Origin: Lineus longissimus
Taxonomy: Eukaryota > Nemertea > Pilidiophora > Heteronemertea > Lineidae
Assembly (NCBI RefSeq): GCF_910592395.1
Contig: NC_088319.1
Coordinates: 16,246,001-16,306,000, forward strand
DNA: 60,000 nucleotides
Direction of reading: 5' to 3'
The notes under the pieces: generated by a model
Databases searched by the model: none
What the model saw: the letters and a program-made list of their open reading frames with translations, nothing else
Told to the model about the DNA's origin: nothing
Shown: positions 44,601 to 57,641 of the stretch, one piece after another
How the letters are laid out: the number at the start of each line of letters is the position of its first letter
How positions within the stretch are numbered: position 1 is the stretch's first letter
Made by a program: the position numbers and the translations under genes

Positions 44601-47600
44601 AATGTGCTCATGACGTGACGAGAGCAAATCTCACGGGTGGGGCGGAAATTCGCCATATTGCTCACACCATCGGCGCCAACAACTGTTTCTTTTGACCCTG
44701 CCGGAGTCTTTCAAAACAATAAATGATTGTGTCTGACCCTGCTGACCTCGATTTTGAAAAACTTTTTAAAAAAGGTCATTCAAACGTTAAATCAACTGCA
44801 AAGATAATCTTTTATATCACTGAGTTATATACATACGATATGTTGAGAAAAATATGTACAACTATCGAAATATACGATTACTTGGAACTATTTCGGCTAA
44901 TCACTTTGCCACCTGCGCGACCTTGTCACTATTGTGGCGCGCTCGTTTGCATACCGCATATAAGAGGCGAATAAAATCTCCATTTCAACATGAAAGACTT
45001 GACGGTTCAGCGCTGAAGGTGTTTGACTGTGGATCGGCTGGTTACGGGTTCGACCCCCGGTGAATCTGCCGAATTTTTTTTTTCCTTTTTTCTTCTTCCT
45101 TGTCTTGTTATCTAATCATCCATGTACAGATGTGAACATTTTCATTATCATCATTATCATACCCCGCACCCAAACTTTTCAAACTCCAGCACATACTGAT
45201 TCCGGGCGTTCGAGTACATGAATTATGAGGTAGATGTATTGTTTCAATCATCGCAAAACGGCCAGTTTTCTCAGGTACGGGTACCGGAGTGGCGTGCGTC
45301 TTTTTCATTGAAACGACCTCGCACGGCCGGCATCGACATATATCGTCGTTGATGATGGACAGAGCGGTAGCCGGTACATATTGAGCACGGTTCACTAGCA
45401 GTTCAATGTGCTCATGACGTGACGTGAGCAAATCTCACGGGTGGGGCGGAAATTCGCCATATTGCTGACATCATCGGCGCCAACAACTGTTTCTTTTGAC
45501 CCTGCCGGAGTCTTTCAAAACAATAAATGATTGTGTCTGACCCTGCTGACCTCGATTTTGAAAAACTTTTTAAAAAAGGTCATTCAAACGTTAAATCAAC
45601 TGCAAAGATAATCTTTTATATCACTGAGTTATATACATACGATATGTTGAGAAAAATATGTACAACTATCGAAATATACGATTACTTGGAACTATTTCGG
45701 CTAATCACTTTGCCACCTGCGCGACCTTGTCACTATTGTGGCGCGCTCGTTTGCATACCGCATATAAGAGGCGAATAAAATCTCCATTTCAACATGAAAG
45801 ACTTGACGGTTCAGCGCTGAAGGTGTTTGACTGTGGATCGGCTGGTCACGGGTTCGACCCCCGGTGAATCTGCCGAATTTTTTTTTTCCTTTTTTCTTCT
45901 TCCTTGTCTTGTTATCTAATCATCCATGTACAGATGTGAACATTTTCATTATCATCATTATCATACCCCGCACCCAAACTTTTCAAACTCCAGCACATAC
46001 TGATTCCGGGCGTTCGAGTACATGAATTATGAGGTAGATGTATTGTTTCAATCATCGCAAAACGGCCAGTTTTCTCAGGTACGGGTACCGGAGTGGCGTG
46101 CGTCTTTTTCATTGAAACGACCTCGCACGGCCGGCATCGACATATATCGTCGTTGATGATGGAGAGAGCGGTAGCCGGTACATATTGAGCACGGTTCACT
46201 AGCAGTTCAATGTGCTCATGACGTGACGAGAGCAAATCTCACGGGTGGGGCGGAAATTCGCCATATTGCTGACATCATCGGCGCCAACAACTGTTTCTTT
46301 TGACCCTGCCGGAGTCTTTCAAAACAATAAATGATTGTGTCTGACCCTGCTGACCTCGATTTTGAAAAACTTTTTAAAAAAGGTCATTCAAACGTTAAAT
46401 CAACTGCAAAGATAATCTTTTATATCACTGAGGTATATACATACAATATGTTGAGAAAAATCTGTACAACTATCGAAATATACGATTACTTGGAACTATT
46501 TCGGCTAATCACTTTGCCACCTGCGCGACCTTGTCACTATTGTGGCGCGCTCGTTTGCATACCGCATATAAGAGGCGAATAAAATCTCCATTTCAACATG
46601 AAAGACTTGACGGTTCAGCGCTGAAGGTGTTTGACTGTGGATCGGCTGGTCACGGGTTCGACCCCCGGTGAATCTGCCGAATTTTTTTTTTCCTTTTTTC
46701 TTCTTCCTTGTCTTGTTATCTAATCATCCATGTACAGATGTGAACATTTTCATTATCATCATTATCATACCCCGCACCCAAACTTTTCAAACTCCAGCAC
46801 ATACTGATTCCGGGCGTTCGAGTACATGAATTATGAGGTAGATGTATTGTTTCAATCATCGCAAAACGGCCAGTTTTCTCAGGTACGGGTACCGGAGTGG
46901 CGTGCGTCTTTTTCATTGAAACGACCTCGCACGGCCGGCATCGACATATATCGTCGTTGATGATGGAGAGAGCGGTAGCCGGTACATATTGAGCACGGTT
47001 CACTAGCAGTTCAATGTGCTCATGACGTGACGAGAGCAAATCTCACGGGTGGGGCGGAAATTCGCCATATTGCTGACATCATCGGCGCCAACAACTGTTT
47101 CTTTTGACCCTGCCGGAGTCTTTCAAAACAATAAATGATTGTGTCTGACCCTGCTGACCTCGATTTTGAAAAACTTTTTAAAAAAGGTCATTCAAACGTT
47201 AAATCAACTGCAAAGATAATCTTTTATATCACTGAGTTATATACATACGATATGTTGAGAAAAATATGTACAACTATCGAAATATACGATTACTTGGAAC
47301 TATTTCGGCTAATCACTTTGCCACCTGCGCGACCTTGTCACTATTGTGGCGCGCTCGTTTGCATACCGCATATAAGAGGCGAATAAAATCTACATTTCAA
47401 CATGAAAGACTTGACGGTTCAGCGCTGAAGGTGTTTGACTGTGGATCGGCTGGTCACGGGTTCGACCCCCGGTGAATCTGCCGAATTTTTTTTTTCCTTT
47501 TTTCTTCTTCCTTGTCTTGTTATCTAATCATCCATGTACAGATGTGAACATTTTCATTATCATCATTATCATACCCCGCACCCAAACCTTTCAAACTCCA

Positions 47601-50498
47601 GCACATACTGATTCCGGGCGTTCGAGTACATGAATTATGAGGTAGATGTATTGTTTCAATCATCGCAAAACGGCCAGTTTTCTCAGGTACGGGTACCGGA
47701 GTGGCGTGCGTCTTTTTCATTGAAACGACCTCGCACGGCCGGCATCGACATATATCGTCGTTGATGATGGACAGAGCGGTAGCCGGTACATATTGAGCAC
47801 GGTTCACTAGCAGTTCAATGTGCTCATGACGTGACGAGAGCAAATCTCACGGGTGGGGCGGAAATTCGCCATATTGCTGACATCATCGGCGCCAACAACT
47901 GTTTCTTTTGACCCTGCCGGAGTCTTTCAAAACAATAAATGATTGTGTCTGACCCTGCTGACCTCGATTTTGAAAAACTTTTTAAAAAAGGTCATTCAAA
48001 CGTTAAATCAACTGCAAAGATAATCTTTTATATCACTGAGTTATATACATACGATATGTTGAGAAAAATATGTACAACTATCGAAATATACGATTACTTG
48101 GAACTATTTCGGCTAATCACTTTGCCACCTGCGCGACCTTGTCACTATTGTGGCGCGCTCGTTTGCATACCGCATATAAGAGGCGAATAAAATCTCCATT
48201 TCAACATGAAAGACTTGACGGTTCAGCGCTGAAGGTGTTTGACTGTGGATCGGCTGGTCACGGGTTCGACCCCCGGTGAATCTGCCGAATTTTTTTTTTC
48301 CTTTTTTCTTCTTCCTTGTCTTGGTATCTAATCATCCATGTACAGATGTGAACATTTTCATTATCATCATTATCATACCCCGCACCCAAACTTTTCAAAC
48401 TCCAGCACATACTGATTCCGGGCGTTCGAGTACATGAATTATGAGGTAGATGTATTGTTTCAATCATCGCAAAACGGCCAGTTTTCTCAGGTACGGGTAC
48501 CGGAGTGGCGTGCGTCTTTTTCATTGAAACGACCTCGCACGGCCGGCATCGACATATATCGTCGTTGATGATGGAGAGAGCGGTAGCCGGTACATATTGA
48601 GCACGGTTCACTAGCAGTTCAATGTGCTCATGACGTGACGAGAGCAAATCTCACGGGTGGGGCGGAAATTCGCCATATTGCTGACATCATCGGCGCCAAC
48701 AACTGTTTCTTTTGACCCTGCCGGAGTCTTTCAAAACAATAAATGATTGTGTCTGACCCTGCTGACCTCGATTTTGAAAAACTTTTTAAAAAAGGTCATT
48801 CAAACGTTAAATCAACTGCAAAGATAATCTTTTATATCACTGAGTTATATACATACGATATGTTGAGAAAAATATGTACAACTATCGAAATATACGATTA
48901 CTTGGAACTATTTCGGCTAATCACTTTGCCACCTGCGCGACCTTGTCACTATTGTGGCGCGCTCGTTTGCATACCGCATATAAGAGGCGAATAAAATCTC
49001 CATTTCAACATGAAAGACTTGACGGTTCAGCGCTGAAGGTGTTTGACTGTGGATCGGCTGGTCACGGGTTCGACCCCCGGTGAATCTGCCGAATTTTTTT
49101 TTCCTTTTTTCTTCTTCCTTGTCTTGTTATCTAATCATTCATGTACAGATGTAAACATTTTCATTATCATCATTATCATACCCCGCACCCAAACTTTTCA
49201 AACTCCAGCACATACTGATTCCGGGCGTTCGAGTACATGAATTATGAGGTAGATGTATTGTTTCAATCATCGCAAAACGGCCAGTTTTCTCAGGTACGGG
49301 TACCGGAGTGGCGTGCGTCTTTTTCATTGAAACGACCTCGCACGGCCGGCATCGACATATATCGTCGTTGATGATGGAGAGAGCGGTAGCCGGTACATAT
49401 TGAGCACGGTTCACTAGCAGTTCAATGTGCTCATGACGTGACGAGAGCAAATCTCACGGGTGGGGCGGAAATTCGCCATATTGCTGACATCATCGGCGCC
49501 AACAACTGTTTCTTTTGACCCTGCCGGAGTCTTTCAAAACAATAAATGATTGTGTCTGACCCTGCTGACCTCGATTTTGAAAAACTTTTTAAAAAAGGTC
49601 ATTCAAACGTTAAATCAACTGCAAAGATAATCTTTTATATCACTGAGTTATATACATACGATATGTTGAGAAAAATATGTACAACTATCGAAATATACGA
49701 TTACTTGGAACTATTTCGGCTAATCACTTTGCCACCTGCGCGACCTTGTCACTATTGTGGCGCGCTCGTTTGCATACCGCATATAAGAGGCGAATAAAAT
49801 CTCCATTTCAACATGAAAGACTTGACGGTTCAGCGCTGAAGGTGTTTGACTGTGGATCGGCTGGTTACGGGTTCGACCCCCGGTGAATCTGCCGAATTTT
49901 TTTTTTCCTTTTTTCTTCTTCCTTGTCTTGTTATCTAATCATCCATGTACAGATGTGAACATTTTCATTATCATCATTATCATACCCCGCACCCAAACTT
50001 TTCAAACTCCAGCACATACTGATTCCGGGCGTTCGAGTACATGAATTATGAGGTAGATGTATTGTTTCAATCATCGCAAAACGGCCAGTTTTCTCAGGTA
50101 CGGGTACCGGAGTGGCGTGCGTCTTTTTCATTGAAACGACCTCGCACGGCCGGCATCGACATATATCGTCGTTGATGATGGACAGAGCGGTAGCCGGTAC
50201 ATATTGAGCACGGTTCACTAGCAGTTCAATGTGCTCATGACGTGACGAGAGCAAATCTCACGGGTGGGGCGGAAATTCGCCATATTGCTGACATCATCGG
50301 CGCCAACAACTGTTTCTTTTGACCCTGCCGGAGTCTTTCAAAACAATAAATGATTGTGTCTGACCCTGCTGACCTCGATTTTGAAAAACTTTTTAAAAAA
50401 GGTCATTCAAACGTTAAATCAACTGCAAAGATAATCTTTTATATCACTGAGTTATATACATACGATATGTTGAGAAAAATATGTACAACTATCGAAAT
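41699..50498 (+). repeat. Macrosatellite: eleven head-to-tail units of about 804 bp
   Basis: An 8.8-kb tandem array. The landmark 'aataaatgattgtgtctgac' recurs at a spacing of 803-804 bp, eleven times (42312, 43116, 43920, 44723, 45527, 46331, 47135, 47939, 48743, 49546 and 50350 for its ATG). Units 2-11 differ at only a handful of positions. Unit 1 is clearly more diverged and has small indels, as expected at an array edge. The array stops abruptly inside a unit at about 50498 ('atcgaaat' then unique DNA). Each unit contains 'gtttgcat', a TATA-like 'atataag', a tRNA-like sequence and a T8-T10 run. Open frames on both strands repeat because the copies are near-identical; substitutions between units include amino-acid changes and a frame-altering T-run length. 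I see no sign of a conserved protein. True copy number may be higher if the assembly collapsed. Confidence 0.97.
41777..49904 (+). ncRNA. tRNA-like Pol III-type elements, one per macrosatellite unit (11)
   Basis: Starts at 41777, 42590, 43394, 44198, 45001, 45805, 46609, 47413, 48217, 49021 and 49824, each about 71 nt. Seen: 'ggttcagcgctgaaggtg' in the A-box place, an anticodon-like loop 'ctgtgga' (GTG, His-type), a B-box 'gggttcgacccc' with partial T-stem pairing, and a run of 8-10 T two bases after the element, typical of Pol III termination. About 45 bases upstream lies 'catataag', and 'gtttgcat' just before it. A clean acceptor stem cannot be formed with the 3' 'tctgccg', so this is not a standard tRNA. 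It may be a tRNA-derived small RNA gene, a SINE captured in the satellite, or an inactive relic. Transcription is inferred from motifs only. Confidence 0.5.
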
Positions 50499-53400
50499 GT
50501 TCCCGGTTTATGTACTCGGGGCATGCATGGCCTGGAGAGATTCATATTTTTACAATAGGATTGGCGTTCACGTTGGCGCGTCGGAGGTTTTGCGAAAACT
50601 CCCTACAACTCGCGACAACTCGTAATCCGAGGATTCTTGCCTAACTGTTAACCGCCGCGCGCAACTGTATAATTAACTGATTTAGATTATAATACAAGAC
50701 AGTGCAATTACTTCACACTTGATGGACAGCTCCCTCGTTGAAGCCTCATCTGCGCAACTGGTCTCAAACCGCCATGTTCTCCATTCAGAAAAATCACCGC
50801 CTGCAACAGGAATGTTTCATTAGCCAGCGTTCCCGCGAGCAAGCTTCATTATCGCTTGTCATTCATGAAAAATTATAAACGGCAGACGATAACAACCCCG
50901 TCCCAGCCACCAGTTAGCAAGGACGACGCATGTTTTCTTCAATCTGCTCATAGGAGGCACGATCATAGCGTAACTACCTACCTCTGCTGAAGAAGTCCTT
51001 TTCCCACCCCATCACTTCAACACGTGCTGAATCAGAACTATTTCTGTGAAGGCGAAATAGCGCCGCTATCGTATCAACTTATCACAAGCGTTTTTTGCAA
51101 GTACACAATGTATATACTTGTATTTGAAATATCACGAAGCACACCATGGCAACATTTTGGACACTTTACATTGTGCTGATTTTGAGTACAGTACTTAGTG
51201 AATCAGTAAACAAACTGTGGAAAACCGTTTGCACCACGTGACATGTTTCAGCCAATCTATTACTCCAGCAAATACCCATCCGCCAGTAGCATGTCGGTAT
51301 AGAGTAACCAGCCTGGTTACTCTAAGGTACAGCCGAGTATAGTTGTCCCAACCACACCCGAACACAAATTAAGACATCCGCAGTTTGCCGATTATCTTCC
51401 CTTTCGATAAGCGAATAAGAGCCATAGTGAACGAGGTCTTGAGAGATTATGTTTTTCTCATGTCATCGTCAAAAAGACGGAACTGGATGTGCGCATGCGT
51501 CTGCCTTCTTTTCATTCATGAGAGCTGGTGCATTGCCGCGGGGATTGGATGCTGCGTTCCGTGCCATAATGAGCTCAGAAAAACATTCACTGATTATTTC
51601 TCTAGCGATCACGTGCCGCCTTGCCTCTTAGGAAGGGTTATTGATCGACCGCCGTATCGCCGACACACTCTCCGGCACGGAGTCTTGTCTCACTCAAGAC
51701 ATGGCTTGCTACTGGAGGGTATCGTCTGCAGACGACTGCAGTCGATGGCGCCGGAGAATTAGGTGCATTTTTTAGAAACTCCTCGATCTGCTAGAGTTTC
51801 AGCGAGCAGTTTCAGAGCTAATAGTCTGCTTAATATGATGCGAGCTTAGAGGATGACGGAGAACGACCGGTCGCTAGGAGACGCATTTTTCAGAAACAGA
51901 CGAGGCGGTGGGATCAGATGGGGGAATTGGTTTAGGTAGAGAAAAACCGGCGAATAATTCTATTCGTTAGTCAACCCATGGCGCGCTTGCGTTTGCTGGC
52001 TGGCTGGACCTTTTTTACGATTATGTATAAAGAACGGTTCCAGAATCGCGTTCCGACTCCACACTCGTCATAAGTTTTGCGGCTTTTCGAGCACCACAAA
52101 TATGCATCAGAGGTTTTTTTCAGAGAAATGGAAAAAACAAAAAATGTTTGCGCTTGTAAAAACCCTCGAAGGTTTTTTTCATTTCCTTAAAAAACCTCTT
52201 CACAGTACGGTACACGTAGTATATAGTTCCAACTGAACGATAGCTGCATCAGTGTTTAAAACGGGCACCGCGCTCGAGAGTACATCAGTGTCATTCACAG
52301 CGAAATTCTCTCAACTTAGTCCTATATTCGCTGCACGTCGTTAGATAATCGCCCCTGTAATTGATGGAACGCGATTTGAAAAACAATTGCGTTGAACTGA
52401 TGACATGTAATGTGGACTTGATGCAATATTAGCACGTTCTTCCATTTCAAATGTCGTGTTTTCATCCCGGGACGGAAATCCTTAATTTTCGTGCAAGAGT
52501 TGAGAGACTGCAACAAGTCGTGACTTGGTGGTCAATCAACCTGAACACCTTTAAACCTTTAACTTGAATAAGTTTTGTTGGTCTACTTTGGAGAAAGATA
52601 TTAGACTAAATCACAGTATTCCACTGATGAGTTTCTTTTGATGAAGATTCCACCCATGTCTTTGAAGGGGGTCGTGTTAATTAATATAGGATAGCTAATT
52701 GGGCATGCGCAGTGCTCATCGGTGATATGACGCCAAACGTGCCTCGGCAGACGATCATGTAATACCACTTTCCTTAATGAGAATTCTTGCTGAAAGGCAA
52801 ATTATCTCCAAACCTCCGGTAGAAGACCGTAGAAACCCCAATACAGATTCAGATCACTCTCTGGACAAGTCGAGCGTAGGTGATAATGGCTGTGACACGC
52901 GCCTTTTAACGTGCCGGCTTTAACCCCTGAAAAAGATATGTTGATGTCAGTGCCACAAAGGGCGCGACCAGGTATCGATTACTTCCCATTAATTAACCGT
53001 ATACTATCAGGTGTCTTAATCCGCCTGAGATATCTGGCTTACGAGTGCGCCGCATCCGCGCCCAGTCTCGGCGTGTGCCACATGCTGGTACTTTTCAACG
53101 TTAGGCGAATATGATTTGGATCGATGTAATTGCCTCTCGAAGAAAAACCGAAAGGAAAATTGTCTTTCTTAATATAGGAGAGGCTCTTCGCAAAACAAAA
53201 TTACTATATCATTTATACGATTTTATTTTTAGCTGAGCAACGTGACCAATGGATTCGATCGTTAAGAATTGCGCGAGACTAAAGTTCACCGCGCCCTAGT
53301 TCTCGCCAGTGCAGTCGAGGACACGCGAGCCATTATTATCGGGGATCTCCAGAGAGACGACTCTTTTTTTCTTCTGCCTGCGTTCAGCGGCGGTTCTGCA

Positions 53401-53606
53401 TATAGATTGCTTGCTAATGGCACATCATGGCAGTTTTATGGATAAGACGGCGGCAAGCGTTTATAAAAGTTTATAGGACCAATGAACTCGCTACGATAAA
53501 ACTAAGACCCACCGATAAAAATACCGAGACTCAAAAAACTTTGGTCGAAACTAAAAAGCAAAATTGTGGACATCTTTATTCTAAACAGGCGGGTTACTAA
53601 AACCCG

Positions 53607-53685
53607 CATTCTGAGATACAGATATTTGTTTGAAATATCGAGAGGCGGAGTATATTGAAAATCACTGGTTATGTCATAATGGATC
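53607..53685 (+). repeat. Dispersed repeat, copy 1 (second copy 56343-56450)
   Basis: The phrases 'ctgagat-cag', 'gaaatat-gagaggcgg' and 'cactggttat' occur in the same order and orientation in both places. The second copy has extra bases between them. Probably two fragments of one unidentified interspersed element. Confidence 0.7.
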
Positions 53686-56342
53686 GGACTGAGCAGGGAC
53701 ATATTTTGTTGTAGTGCAAAAAGAGCTATAGAGAATTAGATATTGATTTACCCTCGCGGCGGCTACCATGGTAACAAATACTATTTGTCTGAACTGCCGC
53801 GCGTTTACGTAAACGAGATAAATGACAAACGGTTGCCAAAGCGACGGCCCGTTCGCTCAAAAAAAACAACAAGTTGTTTACTACAATACAACCCAGAACA
53901 AAATTATTTACGTTATCTCGTGTCATTAGCCTCGGACCTGGGGATCCATTCTCTTCCATCCTTGCATGAGGATGGCTGTTTTACAGCAACCAAAGACGAG
54001 GTTGGTCGCATCGTTTCCCTAGTATCAAGTTATCTGTAGATACGTCTATTGTTTATCGGCAAATTTGGATGCCGTCTAGACTATCCCCAGTGCCGTATAT
54101 AGGCCTAAACATTTATGGAAATATTTCCAACTAGGCAGAAAGTTGAAACCATGTCGGAGCCTATTCAATGCCAAGTCCTACAGACTAAGACTTTGACGTC
54201 ATCTGTCTCAACGGTTTAAGGGGAACTGTAGACATAAGCCAAGTTGGCCACATATAATTGAACAAATTCGCCACTAGGTGAGCTACGATCTCGCATAGGC
54301 ACTATCCACACTCGGACTGGAAACACCATCCTAGGAAATCAGGGTTTAATGTTCGCTTCTCCGGCCCTCGGCCGATGGTGGAACACCGGAAGTCCTTCAT
54401 CACAAAGTCGAACAAGTTACAGTTCCCTATAAAACTGTGCACAACTGGTCAACAGGAGTCGAACAATTCGACCATCTTGTCCATGCCTATAGAACGGTTT
54501 GCGCAGGCGTATGGCGACGTGAGCACGTCAAATGTAGAAAAGAGTGCTCCGTATCAAAAAGCTGTAGCAAACAGTACTGATTATTACATGGAAATATATG
54601 GGGGCCTCAAAGGCAAAGGGGACCGTCAAAGGGCTATACACTGATGTATTCACTCTGAGCGACTCACGAAGCTACAGTAAATAGTACATTTTTACGTTAC
54701 ATCATCACAAAAGTGCGACCAAAGAGGATGAAGTCAGGAATTTCAGTTGTAGCATTTTCTCAGTCATTTGCTTCGAGACTTCACTGGGACTGAGAAACCC
54801 ATTCTACCAGGCGGAAAATGGTTTCCACCGCGCCCATTTTTTTAATGGACGACTCAGTACCAGTCTCCAAGAGAATTACTCCGGTGACACAGCACCACAA
54901 ATGGAAAAAGAAACCATCCATAATGCACCACGTTTGCATCTTTCAAGCACTCAGGGGGTATTTTTCAACAAACGCGTTTCCATGGTTTCCGTAACGCAGT
55001 AAATGGATGCAAGCAGCTCGCGGGAATGTTTGATGCCGATAAATTTTTGTCGGAGTCTTCAGAAAGAAAGCAGTTTCTAAGCGGAGAGATTGCGATGAGC
55101 TGCTCGAAACTCAGCATTCGTGTATCGTTTGACTTCGCCGCAATCAGTTTCGTAACAACTGCACAATCTTTCCATTTTTGTAGAAAGGTTCCAAAGCAAA
55201 CTGTCTTCACGTTCCTTTTTCTTTTGTTTTGACCTATATTCTATTGGCTCTTGAGGAAACCCTCGGTCTGCAGTCTGCAATCAGCAAGCATTCTGCCCGC
55301 AGAGATCCGAGGTTGTTAATGAGCCGCGGGCAGACTCTCAGAATTCGAACACAACTGTCTCCCGTTGCTGGGAAGATTGGCGGCTGGCTTGTTTGTTTCG
55401 ATCAACCTCCGCGCAGCTTCTGCGTATAACTTGTTCAATTTGACATCGTTGTCTCACTACAGGTCACAGGTTATTTCAATTCGCTACCAGGAGGCGCTGG
55501 TGTTACTAGGAAATATCGCATAACAGAGAGCGCTGCTCTCGAATACGAACATAAAACCACACGACTTGAAGAAAACCCCTGAACCCGAACTTTACAAACT
55601 CACTGTGTCATCACGGTACCCCCACTAGCTTTCGCAAGGTTGATTTCAGCGCTTGTTGACGACCTCGGCCGAAGGAGGCTAGTAGCCTACAGTTCAGCTT
55701 TAATACTTTTTAATAACCTGAATTTTCGCGCACGCAACCAATGACGCATTTTCTAATCAAGCATTTCATTTCCTTGATGGCGATGAGCAGGTCTCCGAGT
55801 TATTACCTGTGTGGATGATTTATCTGCACAAATGATCATGCACGGCATACCACTTTTTGCAATTTTGTCAAAACAAATGCATGAAAATCACGATCGGGGA
55901 AGGAAGAGGCAGTATAACCCTAGACTAATACTTCGTAGAGGGTAGCGGATCGAACCTATACCTGGCCCTGTCTCCGACTCGTGGCTTCCCACATACTCCA
56001 CCCAAAGTACAAACATTCAATAGGGTATAAACCGGGTTTATGAGTCCACCGGTGGACATTCATTTTGAAATAGACATGTGTTTCGAACGCTGCTCTCGTC
56101 ACAGCCCCAGTGAACATCTTTTGGTGTTCCCCATAATTATTTTAGTGTTTCTGTACAACAGACATCAAGAGAGAGACAAAGATTCAGAATAACGCTACAA
56201 CGGTCTCGTTAATATCGATCGTCTGCCAGCCAGCCAGACACCGCGTCCTCTCGATGAACCCCATCGTCTGGCGCTCTACCGACGACCACGCCTTATTCAA
56301 TTTGCTCAGCTGAGTTATGGCTTGCGATCATGATTCAACATC

Positions 56343-56450
56343 CTGAGATTCAGGGTTTTTCACGCCTTTCCTACGCCATGAAATATTGAGAGGCGGGGTG
56401 GGGTGTCTTGAAAACCACTGGTTATATGAGGAAGGCTATTCAATGGAACG
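56343..56450 (+). repeat. Dispersed repeat, copy 2
   Basis: Partner of 53607-53685. It shares 'gagaggcggggt' and 'gaaaaccactggttatat' with small insertions. No coding capacity. Confidence 0.7.
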
Positions 56451-57166
56451 ATGCCTTTCCTTCATCAGGCAGACAGAAGGCTGGCGGGCAAATCAGTGTA
56501 TTGATTTCCTTTCTTGCTTGATACCTGCGCCGGAATGCCGATGAGGCGGGCGCGCCAGGCAGGCGACAGGACACGAGATATGGATAATGACCGCTGTCCT
56601 CATCTCACCTCGAGAAGGCCACCGGGGACAGCTAGAACACGCACAACGGGTGACGCAAAACGAATGCATCAGCCTCTGTCGTTCGTTGTATAAAATGATA
56701 AATAAACAATTAATGTATTCGCACAAAATGATAAGAAAAGTCACGGAAGGAATATCTAACGAAGCGACAGCCACAGGGACTTTCTACTCGACATTTTTGG
56801 TGTCAGAGGTTACGTACGTATAATGGAAAAAATTGTCTCAGTAGATTTTATCATCAAATCCCGAAATCGCGGATTGACGGAGAAGAAAATACCGCAGATG
56901 TAATGTTGCTAATGGAAATACGACTACAATGTATATATAAATGCAACTACGGTAATACGAACAATTTATTGCTCAGCAAATCCTTTCGGTTGCCCATGAA
57001 AATACGGATTATGTATGGGAGTAATGATACTTATTGCACGGCGCCATCGGGTATTTCAGCAAGCAGGAATGACAGGGAATGGTTTATATCACAAGTTTTA
57101 ATTAATATGAAAGTATGCCAGATATCATGCCTCAAGCGACGAGAAGGAGTTGCTGAAGACTCTGCA

Positions 57167-57214
57167 CTGTCCCATTGTTCGACATCGGGATCAGGAGCTC
57201 GAACAATGGGACAG
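57167..57214. repeat. Hairpin with perfect 16-bp stem
   Basis: 'ctgtcccattgttcga' at 57167-57182 is exactly complementary to 57199-57214, with a 16-base loop. Pairing does not extend outward, so it is shorter than a typical microRNA precursor. It may be a regulatory RNA hairpin, a transposon terminus or chance. Confidence 0.85.
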
Positions 57215-57460
57215 GACCTGGCGTTGGTGTTGCGGGGATTTGCGAAAACTCACTACTGCTTTCATTACCTTGATTCGCATGATTCCCAACGAAAATGGAC
57301 AAGCCTTTCTCTTCTCAATATCTGCAGTTAAAACTTTTATTGGCACTTTCATTATATGTCGGACTACCACGCTGTACAAGACAACAAGTACTTCAATAAA
57401 CCATGTTGGTTTTGGGTATCATTGGAAAATGGTGGAGAAATGGCAGTTTGAGTACCCGGT

Positions 57461-57641
57461 ATGTCCTTGATGCGTAGTCCTGCACGTCCGTACCGTATAG
57501 CCTACCCATGGCCCATTCAAGTGGTGATCACGCTGCCCATAACAAGCGGCGCGGGTCAGGCTGTGGCAGCCCTGGTCGCGCGCCGGCATATGTCCGCATC
57601 CTTTCGTGCTCAACGTTATCCCATCCAGTTCAATCTTCATG
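57461..57641 (+). CDS. Candidate exon A of an unknown plus-strand gene
   Basis: An open frame from ATG 57461, 60 codons plus one base, ends at a good donor (CATG|gtaaga). It is rich in Arg, Ala and Pro with a moderately hydrophobic middle ('VVITLPITSGAGQAVAALVA'). The phase-1 end matches candidate exons B and C. I do not recognise the peptide, and a frame this short is easily chance. Confidence 0.2.

Larger units (their letters stand above)
50499..57460. other. CpG-rich region without supported gene
   Basis: By eye this stretch is much richer in CpG than the gene body to the left. Open frames of 100-142 codons (51385-51762 plus, 53743-54039 plus, 56903-57331 plus) match nothing known and are of chance length. 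It contains a 50-80-bp dispersed repeat pair (53607-53685 and 56343-56450) and a 16-bp-stem hairpin at 57167-57214. It could hold promoters or CpG-island-like DNA of a neighbouring gene, but no exon is recognised. Confidence 0.5.

Noticed and set aside
41699-50498. Array considered as a CRISPR, a 5S rDNA cluster or a snRNA cluster
   Set aside because: The unit is about 804 bp without short spacers, and no 5S, U6 or other known RNA core sequence is present in it.
51385-51762. 125-codon plus-strand open frame in CpG-rich DNA
   Set aside because: No domain, and the peptide is Cys/Arg-rich as expected from random CpG-rich sequence.
56903-57331. 142-codon plus-strand open frame
   Set aside because: Chance-length frame without motif. 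It overlaps the 57167-57214 hairpin.
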